Source: Microbacteriaceae bacterium UBA6152 (GTDB lineage Bacteria > Actinomycetota > Actinomycetes > Actinomycetales > Microbacteriaceae). From it: a stretch of DNA of 11,432 bases. The stretch lies in the NCBI GenBank assembly GCA_002423075.1, contig DIUS01000033.1:1-11432 (forward strand). The letters run 5' to 3'. The notes below the pieces were generated by a model. It searched no databases and had not been told where the DNA came from. It worked only from the letters and a program-made list of their open reading frames with translations. A program made the translations under genes and the position numbers. Below are positions 1-5,688 of the stretch, piece by piece. The first letter of the stretch is position 1. Each line of letters begins with the position of its first letter.

Positions 1-20
1 AGGCAATTAACAGACACGCC

Positions 21-41
21 CTAGTTCGCGAGGGGAACTAG
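21..41. repeat. Perfect inverted repeat (7-bp arms)
   Basis: CTAGTTC (21-27) and GAACTAG (35-41) form a perfect 7-bp stem around a 7-nt loop. No T-run follows on either strand. It could be the terminator of a gene lying left of the window or a protein-binding dyad. No gene is visible in positions 1-153. A tandem duplication of the nonamer AGCGACAAC (40-48, 49-57) begins at its right edge, and a 10-bp perfect palindrome CATGCGCATG sits at 65-74. Confidence 0.4.
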
Positions 42-103
42 CGACAACAGCGACAACACGACGACATGCGCATGATGGGTTGACGGTAGCAGGAGTCTGG
101 ACC

Positions 104-126
104 ATCGCGCAAAGGGGTTGCGCGAT
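104..126. repeat. Perfect inverted repeat beside the copper operator
   Basis: ATCGCGCAA (104-112) and TTGCGCGAT (118-126) are exact reverse complements with the 5-nt spacer AGGGG. The right arm contains TTGCGC (118-123), a possible -35 element for the CopB gene, and runs two bases into the CsoR-like operator (125-141). The dyad could be a second operator for the same promoter, or the bidirectional terminator of a gene left of the window. There is no T-run, so an operator fits slightly better. This reading is inference from symmetry and position. Confidence 0.5.
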
Positions 127-144
127 ACCCAGGGGGGGTATACC
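118..144 (+). promoter_or_regulatory. Copper promoter with CsoR-like operator (CopB gene)
   Basis: ATACCCAGGGGGGGTAT (125-141) is a G-tract dyad with 6-bp arms ATACCC/GGGTAT, the general form of CsoR-family Cu(I)-repressor operators. TATACC at 139-144 is a plausible -10 box overlapped by the operator. TTGCGC at 118-123 is a possible -35 with a short 15-bp spacer. Transcription would then begin around 151, just upstream of the chosen ATG at 154, so the mRNA would be leaderless or nearly so. An almost identical site lies at 2266-2281. No csoR gene is in the window, so the regulator's identity is inferred from the motif only. Confidence 0.72.
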
Positions 145-153
145 GTGGCGCCC

Positions 154-2220
154 ATGAACGACACGCACGCACACCACGATCACGCCACGCACGAAGCCCC
201 CGCACGCCCGGACGCACACGCTGGCCACGACGCGCCTGCGGGCCACGGCGGTCACGGCGACCACGTCGCGCAGTTCCGCCGCCTGTTCTGGTGGAACTTG
301 GCTCTCGCGATTCCGGTGATCGCCTTCAGCCCGATGTTCGGAATGCTGCTCGGCTACGAGCTGCCGGCCGTTCCCGGCATCGCGTTCATCGCGCCCGTGC
401 TCGGCACCGTCATGTACCTGTGGGGTGGCCGACCGTTCCTGACCGGTGCGCTCGACGAACTGAAGGCTCGACGCCCCGGCATGATGCTGCTCATCGCGCT
501 CGCCATCACGACCGCGTTCATCGCGAGCATGGGCGCGAGTCTCGGGCTGCTGCCGCACGACCTCGAGTTCTGGTGGGAGCTCGCCTTGCTCATCGCCATC
601 ATGCTGCTTGGGCACTGGATCGAGATGCGCTCGCTCGCTCAGACCACGAGCGCCCTCGACTCGCTCGCCGCGCTGCTGCCCGACGAAGCCGAGCGCGTGA
701 CCGACGGCGGAGTCGAGACGGTGAGCCCCGCCGATCTGCAGGTGGGCGACGTGGTCGTCGTGCGACCGGGTGCGCGCGTGCCGGCCGACGGCATCATCTC
801 AGAGGGCTCGGCCGCGTTCGACGAGTCGATGATCACGGGCGAATCGCGCACCGTGCGCCGTGAGCCCGGCGACTCGGTCGTCGCGGGAACCGTGGCCACC
901 GACTCGGGTGTGCGCGTGCGCGTCACGGCGATCGGCGACGACACGGCCCTTGCGGGCATCCGTCGTCTGGTCGCCGATGCGCAGGCCTCGTCGTCGCGCG
1001 CGCAGCGCCTCGCGGACACCGCCGCGGCGTGGCTGTTCTGGTTCGCCCTCGGGGCCGCCGTGATCACCGCGATCGTGTGGAGCGCGCTCGGCATGCCCGG
1101 TGACGCCATCGTGCGCACCATCACCGTGCTCGTGATCGCCTGCCCGCACGCACTCGGTCTCGCCATTCCGCTCGTGGTGTCGATCGCCACAGAGCGCGCG
1201 GCGCGCGGCGGCGTGCTCGTGAAAGACCGCCTCGCGCTCGAGCGCATGCGCTCGGTGACGGCCGTACTCTTCGACAAGACCGGCACCCTCACGATGGGCG
1301 CCCCCACGGTGACGGCGATCGAGACCACGGGTTCGCGCAGCGACGACGATGTGCTCGCGCTCGCCGCCGCGGCCGAGGTCGACAGCGAGCACCCGCTCGC
1401 GCGCGCGATCGTGCGGGCGGCCGAGAAGCGCGAGTTGAGCATCCCGACAGCGACCGATTTCACCTCGAGCCCCGCTGAAGGCGTGACCGCGCGCGTCGAC
1501 GGCCGCACCGTGAGCGTCGGCGGGCCCGGCATGCTCGCACGCACCTCGGCTACGGAGCTCGACGGGGTCGAGACCTGGCGCGAGCACGGGTCGATCATTC
1601 TGCACGTGCTCGTCGACGACGAGGTGGTCGGCGCCCTCGCGCTCGATGACGAGGTGCGCCCCGAATCGCGGCGGGCCGTGGATGCTCTGCGCGAGCTCGG
1701 CATCACCGTCGTCATGATCACGGGCGACGCTGAGGCCGTGGCGCACTCGGTCGCTGCCGACCTCGGCATCGACCGCGTCTTCGCCGGAGTGCATCCGGAA
1801 GACAAGGCCGCGAAAGTCGCCGAACTGCAGGCCGAAGGGCTTACTGTGGCCATGGTTGGCGACGGCGTGAACGATGCCCCGGCGCTCGCCGCGGCCGACG
1901 TCGGCATCGCGATCGGCGCTGGAACAGACGTGGCGATCGGCTCGGCCGGGGTGATCCTCGCGAGCGACGACCCGCGATCGGTACTCTCGGTCATCGAACT
2001 CTCGCGCGCGAGCTTCCGCAAGATGAAGCAGAACCTCTGGTGGGCGGCCGGCTACAACCTCATCTCGGTGCCGCTCGCGGCGGGCGTGCTCGCGCCACTC
2101 GGGTTCATTATGCCGATGTCGATCGGCGCGCTGCTCATGTCGGCGTCGACTGTGGTCGTGGCGCTCAACGCGCAACTGCTGCGCCGGCTCGACCTGCGGC
2201 CCGAACGGCTGGGTGAGTAG
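154..2220 (+). CDS. copB: CopB-type (P1B-3) copper-translocating P-type ATPase
   Basis: Integral membrane ATPase of 688 residues that should export copper from the cytosol. The N-terminus has no CXXC metal-binding domain. Instead it has ten His in the first 37 residues, typical of the CopB branch. Motifs seen: ITGES (227-231) in the actuator domain; transmembrane CPH (330-332); phosphorylation loop DKTGT (374-378, Asp374 phosphorylated); SEHP (411-414) in the nucleotide domain; MITGD (521-525); GDGVNDAP (569-576). The last two helices carry GYN-x4-P and MSxST-x5-N, the P1B-3 signatures. The ATG at 154 is preferred because the open frame's earlier TTG (118) and GTG (145) lie inside or beside the operator and -10 box. 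No good Shine-Dalgarno is seen, consistent with a leaderless mRNA. CPH proteins are variously described as Cu(I) or Cu(II) pumps, and the ion is not decidable here. Confidence 0.95.
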   Translation: MNDTHAHHDHATHEAPARPDAHAGHDAPAGHGGHGDHVAQFRRLFWWNLALAIPVIAFSPMFGMLLGYELPAVPGIAFIAPVLGTVMYLWGGRPFLTGALDELKARRPGMMLLIALAITTAFIASMGASLGLLPHDLEFWWELALLIAIMLLGHWIEMRSLAQTTSALDSLAALLPDEAERVTDGGVETVSPADLQVGDVVVVRPGARVPADGIISEGSAAFDESMITGESRTVRREPGDSVVAGTVATDSGVRVRVTAIGDDTALAGIRRLVADAQASSSRAQRLADTAAAWLFWFALGAAVITAIVWSALGMPGDAIVRTITVLVIACPHALGLAIPLVVSIATERAARGGVLVKDRLALERMRSVTAVLFDKTGTLTMGAPTVTAIETTGSRSDDDVLALAAAAEVDSEHPLARAIVRAAEKRELSIPTATDFTSSPAEGVTARVDGRTVSVGGPGMLARTSATELDGVETWREHGSIILHVLVDDEVVGALALDDEVRPESRRAVDALRELGITVVMITGDAEAVAHSVAADLGIDRVFAGVHPEDKAAKVAELQAEGLTVAMVGDGVNDAPALAAADVGIAIGAGTDVAIGSAGVILASDDPRSVLSVIELSRASFRKMKQNLWWAAGYNLISVPLAAGVLAPLGFIMPMSIGALLMSASTVVVALNAQLLRRLDLRPERLGE

Positions 2221-2265
2221 CCTTCTGCGCTCAGGGTTCACTCATAGCCAACGCCAAGACGCCAC

Positions 2266-2284
2266 ATACCCTGGGGGGTATAAC
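2266..2284 (+). promoter_or_regulatory. Second CsoR-like operator/promoter (DUF2202 lipoprotein gene)
   Basis: ATACCCTGGGGGGTAT (2266-2281) repeats the operator upstream of the CopB gene with the same ATACCC/GGGTAT arms and a spacer of 4 instead of 5 bases. TATAAC at 2279-2284 is a good -10 box overlapping the right arm, and no clear -35 is seen. The predicted start, near 2291, leaves about 20 nt of leader containing the Shine-Dalgarno AAGGAG (2299-2304). A separate operator so close behind the ATPase gene indicates independent copper-dependent transcription, not only read-through. Confidence 0.72.
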
Positions 2285-2310
2285 GTGAGGGCGATCGCAA
2301 GGAGAAGACC

Positions 2311-2946
2311 ATGACCCTCGCTCGCACCGCCCCCGCGCTCATCGCGGCATCGCTCGTCACCGTTCTCGCCCTCGCGGGGTGCTCGACCGGCGTCGACGAC
2401 GCTTCGGCACCCGCCGCGCAGACGGACACAGCAGCACCTCAGTCGACAGCCGAGGGAATCGATCCACCGGCAGCGCCGGCGTCCACCTCACTGCCTGCCG
2501 GTGTCGACCCCACGAGCGATACGGCGCTCGCGTGGGAGGCACTCATGTCGCCCGTCGGAGAGTACGCCGCGGCTGCGTCATACCTCGCCGTGCTCGACAG
2601 CTTCGGCATGGTCGAGCCCTACACGACGATTCTCGAAGGTGAGCTGCGTCACATCGACGCCCTGACCCGTCGGCTCGAGCGCGCCGACATCGAGGTTCCC
2701 GAGAACCCGTACATCGGCATCGTGGTCGCTCCGGCTGATCTGCAGGCCGCCGCCGAGGCGTGGGCTCAGGGCGAGATCAACAACGTGGCGCTGTACGACG
2801 AGCTGCTCGCCCAGGCTGATGACGCGCGGCTCGTGACCGTGCTCGGCAACCTGCGCCGGGCATCCCTCGAATCGCACCTGCCGCTGTTCGAGGCCGCCGC
2901 TGCCGCGGGGGGAACACTCGATGAACTGCCCGCCCACACTCCGTGA
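2311..2946 (+). CDS. DUF2202 ferritin-like lipoprotein
   Basis: Predicted secreted lipoprotein of 211 residues. A positively charged start, a hydrophobic stretch and the lipobox LAGC (Cys24) are followed by a Ser/Ala/Pro/Thr-rich linker to about residue 70. Residues about 72-200 look like a DUF2202 four-helix, ferritin-like domain. Candidate metal ligands are Glu84 in helix 1, Glu111-x-x-His114 in helix 2, Glu155 (or Glu149) in helix 3, and Glu187/His189 in helix 4 (ASLESHLPLF). The start is fixed by AAGGAG at 2299-2304, six bases before the ATG. The CsoR-like operator upstream ties it to copper stress. A role in binding or oxidising copper or iron outside the membrane is inference, since the family has no settled biochemical function. 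Family assignment rests on remembered motif patterns. Confidence 0.85.
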   Translation: MTLARTAPALIAASLVTVLALAGCSTGVDDASAPAAQTDTAAPQSTAEGIDPPAAPASTSLPAGVDPTSDTALAWEALMSPVGEYAAAASYLAVLDSFGMVEPYTTILEGELRHIDALTRRLERADIEVPENPYIGIVVAPADLQAAAEAWAQGEINNVALYDELLAQADDARLVTVLGNLRRASLESHLPLFEAAAAAGGTLDELPAHTP

Positions 2947-2953
2947 GTGCTCG

Positions 2954-2973
2954 GCCCGTGCACCGCGGGCTTT
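2954..2973 (+). terminator. Intrinsic-like terminator after the DUF2202 gene
   Basis: GCCCGTG (2954-2960) pairs with CGCGGGC (2964-2970) over a 3-nt loop (CAC) with one G-T wobble. It starts 8 nt after the stop codon and is followed directly by TTT. The T-run is short, as is common in high-G+C genomes. Confidence 0.5.
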
Positions 2974-2986
2974 CAGCCGCGAACCC

Positions 2987-2992
2987 TACGCT
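2987..2992 (+). promoter_or_regulatory. Leaderless -10 box of the glutathione peroxidase gene
   Basis: TACGCT at 2987-2992 ends six bases before the GTG at 2999. This matches the TANNNT-N6-start arrangement of leaderless actinobacterial genes. No Shine-Dalgarno is visible before this GTG. Confidence 0.5.
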
Positions 2993-2998
2993 GACGCC

Positions 2999-3485
2999 GT
3001 GACAACTCTTGCTGATGCGCCGCTGACCATGCTCGACGGGCGCGAGACGACCTTCGCCGAGTTCGCCGACCACGTCGTGCTTGTCGTCAACGTGGCCTCG
3101 CGCTGCGGCCTCGCGCCGCAGTACGAGCAGCTCGAGCAGTTGCAGAAGACCTATGGCGACCGAGGCTTCACCGTGCTCGGCATGCCCTCGAACCAGTTTC
3201 TGCAAGAGCTGTCGAGCGAGGAGAAGATCGCCGAATACTGCAGCGCGACCTGGGGCGTGACCTTCCCGATGACCGAGAAGGTCAAGGTCAACGGTAAGAA
3301 GCGCCACCCGCTCTATGCAACACTCGTCGAGACGAAAGACGCGCACGGTCTCGCCGGCCCGATCAGCGTGGAACTTCGAGAAGTTCGTCGTGCTGCCGAG
3401 CGGAGAGGTGCATCGCTTCCGCCCAAACGTGCGACCCGATGCACCTGAGATCGTGGCGCTCATCGAGGCGAATCTGCCGCGCTGA
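2999..3485 (+). pseudogene. Glutathione peroxidase family gene, frameshifted
   Basis: The first 123 codons read as a Cys-type glutathione (thioredoxin-dependent) peroxidase, a thiol enzyme that reduces hydroperoxides in the cytosol. The peroxidatic motif is VASRCG with Cys36, followed by PSNQF with Gln66 and a second cysteine, Cys81 (EYC). After GPIS the frame breaks. One extra base near 3368 turns the expected WNF into VELREV. Skipping that base restores a family-like C-terminus (WNFEKF, VVLPSGEVHRFRP) ending at the TGA at 3483-3485, for 161 residues in all, normal for the family. Without the correction the product reads on to a TGA at 3446-3448 with a foreign tail. The lost Trp and Asn belong to the Cys-Gln-Trp-Asn catalytic tetrad, so the shifted protein should be inactive. 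A single-base sequencing error is the alternative. Confidence 0.85.
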
Positions 3486-3517
3486 GCATCCGTCGGTCGA
3501 CGCCCCGAGGGTGGACT

Positions 3518-3536
3518 GCGCTACGCGCTACGCGCA
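3518..3536. repeat. Short tandem repeat GCGCTAC x2
   Basis: GCGCTAC occurs twice in tandem (3518-3524, 3525-3531) and is followed by a third partial copy GCGC. TGCGC (3517-3521) and GCGCA (3532-3536) also pair as an inverted repeat. It lies between the broken peroxidase gene and the ATPase relic. It looks like a slippage product within decaying DNA. Confidence 0.45.
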
Positions 3537-4147
3537 GGCGACCGAGACCGTGGTGCTCCCGTGCCGTTGCGCTTGGGTTTCGCAGCCGATGAGCTGTCGT
3601 ACGCCATCGACCTCGGGTTGCCGCGAGCCGGGTGTCAGCCCGTTTCCGCTCGACCCCGAGGCTCACGAGTGAAGCCGGGTGGTCGGGTGAGATTCTGCGA
3701 CCCTCGACGATCGCGGCCGACCGGCGATCGCTCCGGGTGCGCGTGCGCACTGAGGCGGGTGACCTGCAGGTCGCACCCTGGAGCGTCACGGCGATCGAGT
3801 CGATGCTCGCGACCCTCGCCGACCCCGACACCGCTCCCGAGCTCTACGCCCTGCGTGAGCGAGCGCGCGGATGGCGCTTCTACGATGCGTCTGCGCACTG
3901 TCCCTGATGCGCCGGCTCGACGACCCGGACCAGCGACCTTCACGCCCGTGCTCTCGGGCGACGGCGGCACCCTGCCCGGTGCGCTCGCGACGCTGCTGCG
4001 CGTGGGCAACTCCGAGGCCCTGCAGAGCGTCGTCGGCGAGTCTTTCGACGGCGCCCAGGAGCATCCGCCCTGAATTTGCGGTCTGATGCCCCCGTCGACG
4101 GCAACTCTCACCGGTTCGGACACCTCGCACTGATGCAAGAGTGCGAA
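3530..4147 (+). pseudogene. Relic of a RecF-like AAA ATPase (COG4637 type)
   Basis: Fragments typical of one protein family appear in order but in changing frames: LRLGFAADELSYAIDLGLP (3564-about 3626); SPFPLDPE (about 3642-3665); SGEILRP, APWSVTAIESMLATL, ALRERARGWRFYDA (about 3680-3895); DAPARRP, TFTPVLSGDGGTLPGALATL, ESFDGAQ (about 3906-4063); and a weak HLALMQECEL (4118-4147). At least four frame changes are needed. The N-terminal Walker A region and the C-terminal signature/Walker B region are absent, so this is an internal remnant of a predicted ATPase that cannot be functional. The family call rests on remembered patterns such as RGWRFYD-(x)n-DAPARRP. Edges are approximate. This relic accounts for most of the gap between the peroxidase gene and aspS, and no intact ORF with convincing coding character is seen there. 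Confidence 0.7.
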
Positions 4148-4168
4148 TTGTCGCAAACCGTGCGACGA
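4148..4168 (-). terminator. Stem-loop downstream of aspS
   Basis: TTGTCGCA (4148-4155) pairs with TGCGACGA (4161-4168) over the 5-nt loop AACCG: 8 bp with one wobble. On the minus strand it starts 8 nt after the aspS TAA and is followed by AATTCG, a weak T-poor tail. A third arm, TGCGA (4142-4146), can pair with TCGCA (4151-4155) instead, giving two mutually exclusive hairpins. It most likely ends the aspS transcript. Confidence 0.5.
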
Positions 4169-4176
4169 GAGGGTGC

Positions 4177-5571
4177 TTACGGCAACAGGCGCGTCGGGCC
4201 GCGGAACAGGTACGTCGTCTCGCGAATGGAGCCGAGGCCCAGCATGAGCATGAGCACGCGCGCGAGGCCCATGCCAAAACCGCCGTGCGGCGGCACGCCG
4301 TAGCGGAAGAAGTCGAGGTAGAACTCGAGCTCTTCGGGCTCGAGGCCCTTCTCTTTCGCCTGCGCGATGAGCACGTCGATGCGGTGCTCGCGCTGTGCGC
4401 CTGTCGAGATCTCGACGCCGTTGTAGAGCAGGTCGTAGCTGTTGGTGATGCTCGGGTCGCCCTCGCGGCGCATGTGGTAAAACGGGCGGATGCCGGTGGC
4501 GTAGTCGGTCACGAACACGAAGTCGTGGCCGTGGTTGGCCTTCACCCAGGCGCTCAGTCGGCGCTCGCCCTCGGGGTCGAGGTCGCCATCGGCGCGGGGA
4601 ATCTCGTAGCCCCCGTCGGCCACGATCTGGCGCGCCTCGGCGAGCGGGATGCGCGGGAACGGTGCCGTAGGCACGCTCAGCTCGACGCCGAACGCGGCCT
4701 CGATCGCGGCACCGTGCTTCTCGACGACAGCGCCGAACGCTGCGACCAGCAGCTGCTCGTGCATCGCCATGACGTCGTCGTGCGAGTCGATCCAGCTGAT
4801 CTCGGCGTCGATCGAGGTGAACTCGGTCGCGTGGCGCGAGGTGAACGAGGGGTCGGCGCGGAAGGCCGGAGCGATCTCGAAGACCTTGCCGAAGCCGGCG
4901 GGCTGCGCCATCTGCTTGAAGAACTGCGGGCTCTGGGCGAGGTAGGCCTTCGTCTCGAAGTACTCCAACTCAAACAACTCGGCGCGGCTCTCTGAGGCAC
5001 TCGCCATGAGCTTCGGCGTGTGGAGCTCAATGAAGTCTCGCTCGACCCACCACGACCGCAGCGCGTGCTCGAAGGTGGTCTGAATCTTGAAGATCAGGCT
5101 CGCCTCGGGTCGACGCAGGTCGAGGAACCGCCAGTCGAGGCGCTTGTCGAGGCTCGAGTCGTCGGCGATGGGAGTCTCGGCGAGCGCTTCGCTCACAACC
5201 TCGAGGCTCACGATCTTGACCTCGATGCCGCCCAGCTTCACGCGCTCGTCGTGCTTCAGCTCGCCCGTGACGCGCACCATCGTGCCGTGAGCCAGACCGC
5301 CGATGGTCTCGGTGAGCTCGAGAGCCGCTTGCTGGTGGTCCCGATCAGCGGGACGCTGATCGGCGCTGGCGTCGCGGTCGAGGCCAGAAATGGCCTCGCC
5401 TTCAAGCTCCAGCGCGCGAGTGGCAGAGTTCACGAGCTGAACTGCGCCCGACTCGTCGCGCAGAATGACGAACTGCACCTTCTTCTGATCACGCACGGTC
5501 TCGACCCATCCGGCGACGGTCACGGGACCGTCGGGCAGGGGGGCGAGGTGCGCGATCACGGTGCGGGTCAT
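4177..5571 (-). CDS. aspS: Aspartate--tRNA ligase, archaeal-type (probably tRNA(Asp/Asn))
   Basis: Class II aminoacyl-tRNA synthetase of 464 residues that charges tRNA with aspartate in the cytosol. An N-terminal OB-fold anticodon-binding domain (about 1-130: VTVAGWVETVRD, FVILRDESGAVQLVN) precedes the catalytic domain with motif 1 (FIELHTPKL, 180-188), motif 2 (FRADPSFTSRHATEFTSID, 237-255) and motif 3 (GFGMGLARVLMLMLGL, 431-446, with the Arg kept). It lacks the large bacterial insertion domain, so it belongs to the shorter archaeal/eukaryotic AspRS type. Aspartylation of tRNA(Asn), with GatCAB completing Asn-tRNA, is known for related proteins and is inferred here. An extra hydrophilic segment (about 52-90) sits in the OB domain and is encoded partly by hairpins. 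The ATG at 5569-5571 is chosen because TAGGCT lies 8 nt upstream and the MTRTVIAHL start is family-like. An AsnRS is the less likely alternative. Confidence 0.92.
   Translation of the reverse strand: MTRTVIAHLAPLPDGPVTVAGWVETVRDQKKVQFVILRDESGAVQLVNSATRALELEGEAISGLDRDASADQRPADRDHQQAALELTETIGGLAHGTMVRVTGELKHDERVKLGGIEVKIVSLEVVSEALAETPIADDSSLDKRLDWRFLDLRRPEASLIFKIQTTFEHALRSWWVERDFIELHTPKLMASASESRAELFELEYFETKAYLAQSPQFFKQMAQPAGFGKVFEIAPAFRADPSFTSRHATEFTSIDAEISWIDSHDDVMAMHEQLLVAAFGAVVEKHGAAIEAAFGVELSVPTAPFPRIPLAEARQIVADGGYEIPRADGDLDPEGERRLSAWVKANHGHDFVFVTDYATGIRPFYHMRREGDPSITNSYDLLYNGVEISTGAQREHRIDVLIAQAKEKGLEPEELEFYLDFFRYGVPPHGGFGMGLARVLMLMLGLGSIRETTYLFRGPTRLLP
5341..5363. repeat. 10-bp perfect hairpin within aspS
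   Basis: CCGATCAGCG (5341-5350) and CGCTGATCGG (5354-5363) are exact reverse complements over a 3-nt loop, an unusually strong stem for coding DNA. In the aspS frame it encodes ADQRPADR within the hydrophilic insertion of the OB domain. Confidence 0.75.
5379..5398. repeat. 8-bp perfect hairpin within aspS
   Basis: CGAGGCCA (5379-5386) and TGGCCTCG (5391-5398) pair exactly over a 4-nt loop (GAAA on the plus strand, TTTC in the aspS mRNA sense). It lies 15 nt from the 10-bp hairpin and encodes GEAISGLD, the first part of the same insertion. Confidence 0.7.
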
Positions 5572-5688
5572 GAGGCTCAAGCCTACCGGCGGGGCACCGG
5601 ATGCTCTTCGCTGCCGCCGCGGCGCCGCTGTGCCGCTCAGGCCGCGGCTCGCGGCGGCACCCAAGCCTGCGAACTCTAGACTGGAGGC
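5572..5688. promoter_or_regulatory. Divergent promoter region aspS / histidine phosphatase
   Basis: On the minus strand TAGGCT (plus 5580-5585) lies 8 nt before the aspS ATG. On the plus strand TAGACT (5677-5682) lies 6 nt before the phosphatase ATG. Both suit leaderless or nearly leaderless transcription. The latter gap, GGAGGC, could also act as a Shine-Dalgarno if transcription starts further upstream. No clear -35 boxes are seen. Between them GTGCCGC (5630-5636) and GCGGCAC (5654-5660) form a dyad around the palindrome GCCGCGGC (5641-5648), a possible operator although the G+C background is high. Confidence 0.5.

Noticed and set aside
80..85. TTGACG as the -35 box of the CopB gene
   Set aside because: The sequence is a good match, but no -10-like hexamer lies 16-19 bases downstream. 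The operator-overlapped TATACC at 139-144 is too far away.
118..153. Earlier starts for the CopB gene (TTG 118, GTG 145)
   Set aside because: TTG 118 lies upstream of the operator and -10 box, and GTG 145 directly abuts the -10 box. ATG 154 begins the His-rich region normal for the family.
799..2241. Long minus-strand open frame antisense to the CopB gene (also 639-2021)
   Set aside because: The frames are low-complexity, Arg/His/Asp-rich or Ser/Arg-rich translations with no domain. They arise from the codon bias of the high-G+C gene on the other strand.
3360..3372. Programmed ribosomal frameshift in the peroxidase gene
   Set aside because: No slippery heptamer, stop codon or obvious stimulatory structure stands at the break, and this family is not known to use frameshifting. 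Mutation or sequence error is simpler.
3632..3907. A separate 91-codon plus-strand gene
   Set aside because: Its reading frame continues, in order, the same ATPase family pattern found in neighbouring frames, so it is a fragment of the relic.
4141..5679. Plus-strand open frames opposite aspS (4141-4995, 5020-5679)
   Set aside because: Composition is repetitive Glu/Leu/Arg/Val without motifs, while the minus strand holds a clear AspRS with all three class II motifs.
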